Below are positions 8,012 through 16,247 of a stretch of 36,326 nt of DNA, in pieces (position 1 is the first letter of the stretch; the number at the start of each line of letters is the position of its first letter). Under the pieces are notes generated by a model. That model did no database searches. It saw nothing but the letters and a program-made list of their open reading frames with translations, and was not told the DNA's origin. The position numbers and the translations under genes are program-made. This DNA is from an uncultured Ignavibacteria bacterium (GTDB lineage Bacteria > Bacteroidota > Ignavibacteria > Kapaibacteriales > Kapaibacteriaceae), in the NCBI GenBank assembly GCA_903939735.1, contig CAJAIA010000045.1:1-36326 (forward strand), given 5' to 3'.

Positions 8012-11000
8012 ATGAGACTTGTTTCCACCACGATGAAATCGATGATCGCTGTCGTCATGATGACGATCCTCGGTATTGGGGTGATTTCGGCCAATGATGT
8101 GACCGAACGCCGTGGTACAATGGTTCTTACTGAGGGTCGCAAGTATATCGTTGCGTTCCCACAAGTATTGGCCAGCCCAACTGAGAAGCCGATGCCGCAG
8201 CCAATGCAGCTGCTCATCTCTTCGAAGACAAAGACAACCGTGCGCGTCCAAACACCTGCAGGCATCAACGATGCTGCACGTATGGACAAAGAGTACACCG
8301 TAGAGGCCAATAAGGTCCTCAAGATTCCGGTGTCCACGGCATACATGAACGTGGAGTCGGAAACCCGTAAGGGCTACGGCATCATGGTAACGTCGAAGAA
8401 GCCGATTTCGGTCTCGACGTATCAGGCGTGGATGGGTAATGGTGAAATGGCTCGTCACCTTCCAGTTGAGGGATGGGGCAAGAACTACTACTCAATGAAC
8501 TTCTATCAGGATCGCTACGGTAATAGCTCTGGCTACAAGTACCGTCCAGCACAGATCCTTCTGATCGCTGATAAGGACAACACTGTTGTTTCATACACAC
8601 CAACAGTTGATACTGAGGGTGGCGTCGAAACACCGAGCGTTCGCAAGGGTGCAACGCAGACGATCACGCTTGAGAAGGGTGAAACATTCCTGATCAAGGC
8701 GAAGATCAACGAAGACCAAAACAAGGAATGGTCAACTGACCTTTCGAGCACACTCATCCGCGCGAACAAGCCGGTAGGTGTCGTCTCTGGTCACGTGAAG
8801 GTGGCCATCATGCGCTACCCAGACGTGCTTCCTCCAACAGGTATGTTCGCTGCGGAAGCTCACTTCGTTCGTAGCAACGTTCACGACGCTATGCTTCCGC
8901 TTGAAATGGCTGGAAAGAAGTTCGTGACAACTCCATGTATGTACACACCAACACGCGTTGTTGGTCAGGCATCTGTTGAGTTCGGTATCGATGACGATCG
9001 CGGCGACGTGATCCGCGTGATTGCTCTCGAAGATGGTACAACAGTCAAGGCTATGCGTCAAGACGGTAGCGGACTGCTGAACAAGTGGATCCTCAAGAAG
9101 GGTGAAACACGTCTCGAGACTGCACTTGAAGTTGCAACGTACTGGGAATCAGACAAGCCGATCCTCATGGGTCAGTATGGCAAGTCATATGCTAAGATCC
9201 TTCCTCCGGCGTTCCTCCGCGATCGCTCAAAGGGAAGCAAGGATGGCGACGAAGCACAAGGACACCCAACTGTTGAGTCGGGTATGCCAATGTTGCAGTA
9301 CATCCCATCTGTTGATCGTTGGGCAGATTACGGTGTGTTCCACGCTCCAGAAGGCATGGACAACTTCTTTAACATCGTCTTCAAGTCATCTGAAATCGGC
9401 AAGATCAAGGTTGACGGTCGTTCGCTCACATCTGCGTTCGGTGGTGCAATGCGCCTCCTGAAGGGTACAGAGTATGCGTTCATCCGTACGCCAATCGGCG
9501 CTGGTGATCACTTCATCGAAACAACAGATCCAAACGTCCGCTGGGCTGCTTGGAACTACGGTTCGCTTGATGGTCTTCAGCAAGGTCGTGCATATGGCAC
9601 ACCTATCTCGATTGACATGACGATCCCATGTGATGATTCTCTTGCTGTCACAGAAGAACTCCTTTGCGGTGATGTTAAGGGTGAAGGCAAGATCCTTCCA
9701 GAAAACACTTCATGTGGTTCAATCTTCGCGGTCTATCCAGAAGAAATGAACAACTACGAACTCATCGTTGATGAAGAGTTCACAAGCGGCGACAAGAAGG
9801 TTACGTTTGAAGTCAAGGTCCTCGACAAGACAAAGGATGCGACAGCTACAATCAAGATTGTATCGCGCTCTGGCAAGTTCGTCGAGAAGACATACACGTA
9901 TATCGCTGACAAGATCAGCTGGACTCCATCGAAGCTTGAATTCGGTACGATTCCATTCAACACGCCAACGTCGATGACGTTCACAATCAAGAACGAAAAG
10001 ACTGATCGTCCAGTAAACATCCGCAAGATCCGCGTGATGGGTGGTGATCAGATCTTCTTGACAAATCCTACTGGCCCGATCACACTTGGTCCATCGGAAT
10101 CACGTGAAGTAACAGTTACAGCACAGATCAAGACAGCTCCACTTGTTGTTGACACAGTGATCTGTGAACTTGATTGCTATGACCAGAAGACAGTTGAACT
10201 CCGTGTTCGTGGTGAAGAGCCTAAGATCTACGTCAGCGACGTTGATTGGGGTACTGTTCCAGCAAGCACAGCTGGTATCGAGCGTACTGTCTCGATCCAG
10301 AATGGTAGCCGTGTTGTATTGAACGTGACTGGCTTCGATGAGAAGCTCCTCGACGGCAGCAACAACGGTAAGTTCTTCAACCCTGTCACGATGGACGGCA
10401 AGCCACTTAAGTCGGCATTCCCACTTGCAATTCCTGCAAATGGCTCGTACGACTTCAAGGTGACATACAGCCCTAAGGGTGAAGTAGCTGTTCCACACCG
10501 CGTGGATGTGCCATTCTACTCGAATGCAACTGGCGTTGACAACATCGCTGTTCTGACTGGTTCAGGTAACGATGTAAACGTTCAAGCGTACTCAACACCA
10601 TGGATTGAGCGCGTCATCGACAAGGTTCAGACATCTCAGAATATCAACGAGTACACACAACGTATCTCGTTTGAAAACCTCGGTGATCAGCCTGTCACAT
10701 ATGAAGCACCGGTCATCCGCGGTACAGACGCATCGAACTTCCGCCTGGTTGACAACGGTAACGTAGGTACGTTCCCAGTTCAACTTGTCAAGGGTTCTGT
10801 AAATCAAACGCGTTATGTCACGGTCGCATTCGTTCCAACGGAACTCGCAAACCGTGCTGCAGAGCGCAAGTACAATGCAGAAATCGTCTTCACGACAACA
10901 GGTGCTGATGGCGCGAAGAAGGATGTTGTTGCTGCTCTTGACGGAACAGCATGGCAGCCACAAGTCAAGGGCAATGATCTTGACTTCCCAGGTACAATGA

Positions 11001-12529
11001 ATGTTGGTGATGCTGCGAAGGTTCTCACAATCGCAATCTCGAATGAGCACTTCAACAATCAGTCAAACCCAACATCAGGTACACCAGCGGGTACATACAA
11101 CGTTGTGGTCACAGACATCAAGATCACAGACGCAGCAACGAAGTTTGAACTCCTGAATGCACCAACACCAGCAAACCCTTGGGTTATCAAGCCAGGTGAT
11201 GCTCCGGTTGAACTCCAAGTTCGCTTCGACCCATCTGTCTCTGGTACATTCGAGTCGCCATATGTGATCAGCACGAACGTTGGTACAAAGGGACAGGCGA
11301 CATACGAGCCTACCTATAAGATCACAGCACGTGTTCAAGGTGGTGAGTTCACGGTAACAGATGCAGATGCAGAGCAGTATGTCTTCAACACGAAGGACAT
11401 GGCTATCCGCATCAAGCACACTGAGAACCAGACAATTCGCTACAACATTGCTCAGCCAACAGGCCCTGATGCTTCACGCTTCGTCATTGTTGACCAATTC
11501 GTCGACGTTGCTCCAGGCCAAGAAGTTGCAGTTCCTGTGATCTTCATGCCTGACTTCGTTACAAAGCTCCGTAATGGTCAATCAGACCTCAAGGACGCAA
11601 ACAACGAGTGGACAAAGAAGGCGAAGACACAAGGCATCATGTGGCGTGGCAATAGCTTCGCAGCTGAAGTCGTTATCTCTGACGACCGTAATTCAGCGAA
11701 GACAAAGACAGCAACGCTTACAGGCAACGGTCTCTTCCTTGAGACAACGAACCTGATCAAGGATACATACACGGTGGCACCTGGTGCATCAGTTGACATC
11801 CCGGTTGAACTCAATGCAACACCTGAATCTGTTGATGCAGTTGGCATGACAGAACTCCGTGTGCGTCTGAGCTGGGATCCGAAGCTCATCAAGCCACGTG
11901 TAAATGCTGCTGACTTCATCACAGCTGGCCTCCAAGCTGAAGGCTGGACTATTCGCGCAACACCAATCAATGGCAAGCCTTCAGATGCATCGAACTCAGT
12001 TGAGATCGATCTCTGGGACGAGCGCGCAAATCCAGTTGCTATCAAGAACAACGGTACACCAGTAATCAGCGTGAAGTTTGATGCATTCCTTGATAAGGGT
12101 GTAGCGGGCACATTCACATCACCGCTGAACATCTACACGTACACTGTTGACCACGACAAGTCTGGTGATCGTAAGGATTACACGCTCTTCCGCGATATTC
12201 CTGGCAAGATCACAATCACGATGCCATGTGCTTCAACGACACGTCTCGTAGCACTTGGAAACTTTGAGTACGCTGTCAAGCCAATGCGTCCGAACCCAGT
12301 TTCGAACTCAGGTATCATCAGCTACTCAGTGGGTCTTACAGCGAACACACGTATCGTTCTCTTCAACAGCATGGGCCAAGAAGTTCAAACACTCATCAAC
12401 GATAAGCTCCAAGCTGGTAGCTATGAGATGACAGTTGACTTCTCGAATCTCCCTACTGGTACATACTTCTATCGCGTCATCTCTGGTCCGTTCTCGAGCG
12501 AACCACAAACTGTGACAGTAGTGAAGTAA
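8012..12529 (+). CDS. Giant T9SS-exported surface protein with IgGFc-like, choice-of-anchor-D-like and cohesin-like modules; strongly codon-biased
   Basis: The protein has 1505 residues. The ATG at 8012 is preferred over an in-frame ATG at 7871 because it follows AGGAGA and opens a signal peptide (MRLVSTTMKSMIAVVMMTILGIGVIS, split by no charge). The upstream extension is Cys-rich with atypical codons. Residues ~25-580 match the IgGFc-binding-like domain of its paralogue at 596-4576 (shared block NKPVGVVSGHVK). Residues ~680-1270 are several choice-of-anchor-D-like beta sandwiches (e.g. SKLEFGTIPFNTPTSMTFTI). Residues ~1280-1410 look like a cohesin-type fold (VAPGASVDIPVELNATPES). The end is a T9SS type A domain starting around KPMRPNPVSNSG, with LPTGTYFYRV. 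Codons are unusually uniform (AAG for Lys, ACA for Thr), as in very highly expressed genes. It is probably an abundant surface or matrix protein; its ligand is unknown. Confidence 0.8.
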   Translation: MRLVSTTMKSMIAVVMMTILGIGVISANDVTERRGTMVLTEGRKYIVAFPQVLASPTEKPMPQPMQLLISSKTKTTVRVQTPAGINDAARMDKEYTVEANKVLKIPVSTAYMNVESETRKGYGIMVTSKKPISVSTYQAWMGNGEMARHLPVEGWGKNYYSMNFYQDRYGNSSGYKYRPAQILLIADKDNTVVSYTPTVDTEGGVETPSVRKGATQTITLEKGETFLIKAKINEDQNKEWSTDLSSTLIRANKPVGVVSGHVKVAIMRYPDVLPPTGMFAAEAHFVRSNVHDAMLPLEMAGKKFVTTPCMYTPTRVVGQASVEFGIDDDRGDVIRVIALEDGTTVKAMRQDGSGLLNKWILKKGETRLETALEVATYWESDKPILMGQYGKSYAKILPPAFLRDRSKGSKDGDEAQGHPTVESGMPMLQYIPSVDRWADYGVFHAPEGMDNFFNIVFKSSEIGKIKVDGRSLTSAFGGAMRLLKGTEYAFIRTPIGAGDHFIETTDPNVRWAAWNYGSLDGLQQGRAYGTPISIDMTIPCDDSLAVTEELLCGDVKGEGKILPENTSCGSIFAVYPEEMNNYELIVDEEFTSGDKKVTFEVKVLDKTKDATATIKIVSRSGKFVEKTYTYIADKISWTPSKLEFGTIPFNTPTSMTFTIKNEKTDRPVNIRKIRVMGGDQIFLTNPTGPITLGPSESREVTVTAQIKTAPLVVDTVICELDCYDQKTVELRVRGEEPKIYVSDVDWGTVPASTAGIERTVSIQNGSRVVLNVTGFDEKLLDGSNNGKFFNPVTMDGKPLKSAFPLAIPANGSYDFKVTYSPKGEVAVPHRVDVPFYSNATGVDNIAVLTGSGNDVNVQAYSTPWIERVIDKVQTSQNINEYTQRISFENLGDQPVTYEAPVIRGTDASNFRLVDNGNVGTFPVQLVKGSVNQTRYVTVAFVPTELANRAAERKYNAEIVFTTTGADGAKKDVVAALDGTAWQPQVKGNDLDFPGTMNVGDAAKVLTIAISNEHFNNQSNPTSGTPAGTYNVVVTDIKITDAATKFELLNAPTPANPWVIKPGDAPVELQVRFDPSVSGTFESPYVISTNVGTKGQATYEPTYKITARVQGGEFTVTDADAEQYVFNTKDMAIRIKHTENQTIRYNIAQPTGPDASRFVIVDQFVDVAPGQEVAVPVIFMPDFVTKLRNGQSDLKDANNEWTKKAKTQGIMWRGNSFAAEVVISDDRNSAKTKTATLTGNGLFLETTNLIKDTYTVAPGASVDIPVELNATPESVDAVGMTELRVRLSWDPKLIKPRVNAADFITAGLQAEGWTIRATPINGKPSDASNSVEIDLWDERANPVAIKNNGTPVISVKFDAFLDKGVAGTFTSPLNIYTYTVDHDKSGDRKDYTLFRDIPGKITITMPCASTTRLVALGNFEYAVKPMRPNPVSNSGIISYSVGLTANTRIVLFNSMGQEVQTLINDKLQAGSYEMTVDFSNLPTGTYFYRVISGPFSSEPQTVTVVK

Positions 12530-12551
12530 TCGAGCACTAGCACGTAACCTC

Positions 12552-12587
12552 AACAGCCTCCTTCCGGAACTCCGGGAGGAGGCTGTT
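12552..12587 (+). terminator. 17-bp near-perfect hairpin terminator
   Basis: AACAGCCTCC (12552-12561) pairs exactly with GGAGGCTGTT (12578-12587). The inner TTCCGGA/TCCGGGA arms extend the stem with one G-T pair, leaving an AC loop. It starts 22 bp after the stop of the giant surface-protein gene and is followed by TCGTTG rather than a clean T-run. Confidence 0.75.
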
Positions 12588-12654
12588 TCGTTGTGGTAAC
12601 TATGATGCATGTTCTAAGTCTCACGATACTCTACGCGCCCCTTTTGGAGTTCCG

Positions 12655-14169
12655 ATGAAATTGTTCGTTCAGTTGCTGGTTGTAGTGAGCTGCGGCTCGT
12701 ATGTGATTGCTCAAGAACCGGGAAGTATCCCATGGACCCCAAAGGTGTCTGGAGGACTTGTATCGACCGCGATTGCTGTCCCAGAGAGGTTCCGAGCTAT
12801 TGCGATCGATTCAGTGAAGCAGCGTCTGAACATTCCGGTTGGATGGACGGTCAGCGTTTTCGCTGCAGGCACAGAACTGCTGAAGCCACGGTTTATGGTG
12901 TGGGGACCCGACTCGGTGTTGTTCGTCGCAAACATGAATCGTAACAACATTCTTGCTCTGCCTGACCGTAATCGTGACGGTATCGCAGACACGGTTGTCA
13001 TTGCTGCGCGTGGGTTCACGACTGGACATGATGTGCGGTTCTGGCGTGATACGATGTTTGTGGCGCAGGAAGCTAGCGTCGTGAAGCTATGGCGCTCAAA
13101 TCCAGCCACGTTGATATATGACCAGCGCGTTACGGTGATTGATAAGTCATCGCAACCGAATCAGATTGGTGGTGGACATAGGACGCGCACGCTCGTAGTT
13201 GACACAAATGCGATGAAGCTCTACGTTAGCGTGGGATCTCGCGGTAACGCTGATCGAGAGACGAATCGTGCGGTGATCGAGGAGTACAACTACGATGGAT
13301 CAGGACGCCGCGTGTTTGCCAGCGGGGTTCGAAATGCGGTAGGGATGACGCTTCATCCGCGAACGGGTATGCTCTGGGCGAACAACAATGGCAGTGACAA
13401 TCAGGGAAACAACATCCCACCCGAGTGGGTTGACATTGTTCGAGAAGAGGGATTCTACGGATATCCGTTTGCCTACCATTTCCGTCGGATCTTCAATCTC
13501 ACCGGTGAATACGGCGATCTCCTTCCGCTAACACGCAACGATACACTTGCTCTCGCACGTATGCAGCCTCCTGCTGCGCTGGTCGATGCCCATAGCGCAC
13601 CTATGGCGCTTGTGTTTGTCGAGCAAACTCCTATCGCCGCCCATCGATTCTCAGCCTTTATGGCATTGCGCGGTTCGTGGAATCGCACGCCCCCTAGTGG
13701 TGCGAAGATCGTCCGCTTAGAATTCGACAGTGATGAGGATACGGTCGCAAATGCTGTCCATGACTTTTGTACTGGCTTTATCACGGATACAAATGATGCA
13801 GCCACACGTTGGGGTCGTCCGGTCGGTCTTGCACTAGCAGCCGACGGCAGTGTCTACATCTCATCTGATGATATCAAGAACATGATCATCAAGTTGACAC
13901 CGCCTCGCGTAACGTCGGTTGGTGATGGTGCGACGATGTCTCTGCCAACCGTCACACCGAACCCCGCCTCTACATCCGTTCGAATCGATAACGTCGCGCC
14001 AGGCGATCATGTCTCCGTCGTTGATCTGCAGGGGAACTCTGCTCTGGAAGAGACCGTCACATCAGATCGAGTAACTGTTTCGGTGGCCACACTTGTGGCC
14101 GGAGTCTATGCAGTGCGGATTACAGGTGTTCGCCGGACCGTTACCTTGCCGCTTGTGATAACGCGGTGA
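12655..14169 (+). CDS. Secreted PQQ-dependent sugar (sorbosone-type) dehydrogenase-like beta-propeller with T9SS domain
   Basis: The protein has 504 residues. The ATG follows GGAG (12645-12648) and starts a signal peptide (MKLFVQLLVVVSCGSYVIAQ). Residues ~55-425 form the beta-propeller of the GSDH/PQQ-dependent sugar dehydrogenase family, with GWTVSVFAAG, FVANMNRNNILALPDRNRDG, GGGHRTRTLVVD, SVGSRGNADRE, RNAVGMTLHP and WANNNGSDNQG. The NRDG/NNNGSDN segments are the usual metal- and cofactor-side loops. Residues ~430-504 are a T9SS type A domain (LPTVTPNPASTSVRI...GVYAVRITG). The protein would oxidise an aldose at the cell surface if PQQ is available; many relatives have no proven activity, so the substrate is open. 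The last 29 bp overlap the convergent waaA 3' end. Confidence 0.82.
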   Translation: MKLFVQLLVVVSCGSYVIAQEPGSIPWTPKVSGGLVSTAIAVPERFRAIAIDSVKQRLNIPVGWTVSVFAAGTELLKPRFMVWGPDSVLFVANMNRNNILALPDRNRDGIADTVVIAARGFTTGHDVRFWRDTMFVAQEASVVKLWRSNPATLIYDQRVTVIDKSSQPNQIGGGHRTRTLVVDTNAMKLYVSVGSRGNADRETNRAVIEEYNYDGSGRRVFASGVRNAVGMTLHPRTGMLWANNNGSDNQGNNIPPEWVDIVREEGFYGYPFAYHFRRIFNLTGEYGDLLPLTRNDTLALARMQPPAALVDAHSAPMALVFVEQTPIAAHRFSAFMALRGSWNRTPPSGAKIVRLEFDSDEDTVANAVHDFCTGFITDTNDAATRWGRPVGLALAADGSVYISSDDIKNMIIKLTPPRVTSVGDGATMSLPTVTPNPASTSVRIDNVAPGDHVSVVDLQGNSALEETVTSDRVTVSVATLVAGVYAVRITGVRRTVTLPLVITR

Positions 14170-15385
14170 GGTACGCCATGATTGCATTTGCATAGTACCT
14201 GCTCGATCCGGTTTGGGATGTGAGATACTCTCGGGCAACAGTACCACGTTGCTCACGCTCTACCGCAGAGAGCACGGTGTTGTGTATCCATGCGCTCACC
14301 TCAGATACTGAGGTGACGATAGTGCAAGCCTCAGACGCAACCAGAGCTACCGCATCGCGAGATCGTTCAATGCGCGGACCGCATGCAAGGGGCAAGCCGT
14401 ATCCCGCGGGCTCGAGTACGCTATGAACGCCGGCACCAAATCCGCCGCCAACATAGGCAGCGTCTGCTAGTCGATAAAGCGAGAGAAGCATTCCCACGGA
14501 GTCAACAACAATTGGGCCTTGCGTTGTTGCTGTGGCGTTCGAAAGCCGGGTGCAGGGAAGTTTCGTCTCGATAGATGCAAGCGTTGACTCCGTCGGCTCG
14601 TGCGGCACAATGATCGCACGCAGGGCATCTGCAGGAAGAGACGTGATCGCAGGTATGATGATCTCGAGATCTTCATCCCACGAGCTGCCAATCACGATTG
14701 TCGGAACGGATCTGCGCAGATACGTAAGCGACGTACTCGCGTTGTCGACACGATCAAGAATTCGATCGATGCGCGAATCAGGTTGGGTTTCAACCGTTCG
14801 CTCAAGCAACTCGGATAGTGCTGACGCATCATCAGCAGTGACCGAAGTGATCGACGAGAGCATCGCGTATGTTGCCGCAACTGTACTGCTCATCAGCCGT
14901 GTGCGACCAGCCGATGGAAATGTCGCATTCATCAGCACCGTCGGGATGCACCGTTCATGTAGTTCGTCAATGAACATTGGCCAGACATCATAGCGATCAA
15001 TCACAACAACATCCGGCTGTACGATGTCGATCGTTCGACGTATCTCGTTGCGATTCTCGAATGGATGGTAAACCACCCCCACACACATCGGCAATGTTGC
15101 TGCATGCCGGATACCGGATGGGGAAGAGCATGACACGATGATTTCAATGTTCGGCGAATGGGTGCTCAGCAGGTTCATGACGGGCACGCACTGCTCTAGT
15201 TCTCCCATCGAAGCGGCATGAATCCAGACACGTGACGACCCCTGCTTACGCTGCGGAAGCCCCTTGAGAAGCATGTCTGCATCGCGGACGCGTTGCTGCA
15301 GTTTTGGGATGAACGGACGCGCCACTGCTCGCGCAACACGCAAGAGTGCTGGCGCGAGAAGATTGTACGTCGCCGGAAGTGACAC
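14141..15385 (-). CDS. waaA: 3-deoxy-D-manno-octulosonic acid (KDO) transferase
   Basis: The protein has 414 residues. WaaA/KdtA is a membrane-anchored GT-B glycosyltransferase that adds KDO from CMP-KDO to lipid IVA in LPS core synthesis. The N-terminal hydrophobic anchor (residues ~5-25) is followed by WIHAASMGE (54-62), which contains the catalytic Glu, and by the donor-side block VGGGFGAGVHSVLEP (312-326) with GPRIERSRDA. The usual ExE[IL]WPN-type motif reads DRYDVWP (130-136). It lies six bases downstream of the enoyl-CoA hydratase on the same strand, and its 3' end overlaps the convergent sugar dehydrogenase by 29 bp. Confidence 0.88.
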   Translation of the reverse strand: MSLPATYNLLAPALLRVARAVARPFIPKLQQRVRDADMLLKGLPQRKQGSSRVWIHAASMGELEQCVPVMNLLSTHSPNIEIIVSCSSPSGIRHAATLPMCVGVVYHPFENRNEIRRTIDIVQPDVVVIDRYDVWPMFIDELHERCIPTVLMNATFPSAGRTRLMSSTVAATYAMLSSITSVTADDASALSELLERTVETQPDSRIDRILDRVDNASTSLTYLRRSVPTIVIGSSWDEDLEIIIPAITSLPADALRAIIVPHEPTESTLASIETKLPCTRLSNATATTQGPIVVDSVGMLLSLYRLADAAYVGGGFGAGVHSVLEPAGYGLPLACGPRIERSRDAVALVASEACTIVTSVSEVSAWIHNTVLSAVEREQRGTVAREYLTSQTGSSRYYANAIMAYLTALSQAAR

Positions 15386-15391
15386 GTGGGG

Positions 15392-16171
15392 TTACTTCCC
15401 AGTGAATGATGCGCTGCGCTTTGCCAAGAACGCATCCGTACCTTCTTTGAAATCCTCTGTGCCGCAGATGCGGCCAAAGAGGTTCGCTTCTGCGTGAAGA
15501 CCTTCGAGAAGGGAAGTGTCACCGGAGATCTGCACGGCTTCGAGACATGCTGTTAATGCAAGAGGTGCCTTAGCTGCCAGCGCAGAGGCAAATGCAACTG
15601 TTGCCGTAAGTAGCTCATCCTGCGGATACACACGATTGACAAGTCCGATCCGATGTGCTTCCTGGGCCGCGACCATTTCGCCCCCTAGCACCAACTCGTA
15701 GGCCTTCGCGATTCCAACGAGGCGCGGAAGACGTTGTGTTCCACCATAACCCGGGATGATACCAAGGTTGATTTCGGGTTGTCCAAACTTCGCGTTCTCC
15801 GATGCGAAGCGCATATGGCATGCCATGGCAAGCTCGCAGCCACCACCGAGGGCAAATCCATTGACAGCAGCGATAACGGGCTTCGCACTCCGTTCGAGCG
15901 CTGCAAACACACGCTGGCCGCGCTCCGCAAAGAGACGTCCGGCATATGCATCGTTTGTGTGCAGCTCTGCGATATCGGCACCTGCGGCAAAGGCTTTCGG
16001 ACCCGAACCAGTGACAACGATGCAGCGTACAGATCGATCCTCGACGGCTGTCGCAATGTGCGCTTCAAGCGCGGTGAGGACGTCGCTGTTGAGCGCGTTG
16101 AGTTTATCTGGGCGATTAATTGTGAGGATTGCTACGCCATCCTCACGCGAGAGAAGTACGGTATCGTTCAT
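15392..16171 (-). CDS. Enoyl-CoA hydratase (crotonase family)
   Basis: The protein has 259 residues, standard crotonase length. It shows LTINRPDKLNALN, the CoA/oxyanion segment AFAAGADI (60-67), and GFALGGGCELAMACH (105-119) with Glu113. GQPEINLGIIPGYGGTQRL carries the second Glu, 133. Both glutamates needed for water addition across trans-2-enoyl-CoA are present, so hydratase activity in beta-oxidation or a related acyl-CoA route is likely. It is clearly paralogous to the gene at 22836-23618. It heads a two-gene transcript with waaA, an odd metabolic pairing. A promoter-like TAATTTTG box ends four bases before the ATG. Confidence 0.92.
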   Translation of the reverse strand: MNDTVLLSREDGVAILTINRPDKLNALNSDVLTALEAHIATAVEDRSVRCIVVTGSGPKAFAAGADIAELHTNDAYAGRLFAERGQRVFAALERSAKPVIAAVNGFALGGGCELAMACHMRFASENAKFGQPEINLGIIPGYGGTQRLPRLVGIAKAYELVLGGEMVAAQEAHRIGLVNRVYPQDELLTATVAFASALAAKAPLALTACLEAVQISGDTSLLEGLHAEANLFGRICGTEDFKEGTDAFLAKRSASFTGK

Positions 16172-16175
16172 GTCG

Positions 16176-16183
16176 CAAAATTA
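16176..16183 (-). promoter_or_regulatory. Bacteroidota-type -7 box (TAATTTTG) for the enoyl-CoA hydratase-waaA transcript
   Basis: On the minus strand the sequence reads CGTAATTTTGCGAC just before the ATG at 16171. TAATTTTG fits the TAnnTTTG -7 consensus known for Bacteroidota sigma factors. No TTTG element is visible at the expected upstream spacing. The start site would fall on or next to the ATG, implying a leaderless mRNA. The same 10-mer CGTAATTTTG lies upstream of the TonB gene. Confidence 0.45.
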
Positions 16184-16209
16184 CGATGCGTTTGTGTGAA
16201 TAACTCAGG

Positions 16210-16240
16210 TTGGCTCCTCGGCCGAGGATCGTAATATTTG
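16210..16240 (+). promoter_or_regulatory. Putative promoter with palindromic spacer for the phosphodiester glycosidase gene
   Basis: TTGGCT (16210-16215), a 16-bp spacer and TAATAT (16232-16237) resemble a sigma-70-type promoter. The overlapping AATATTTG is one mismatch from TAnnTTTG. The spacer contains the perfect 12-bp palindrome CCTCGGCCGAGG (16216-16227), a possible operator. The start codon GTG is at 16248, so the leader would be a few bases at most. Confidence 0.4.
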
Positions 16241-16247
16241 TTGGTTC

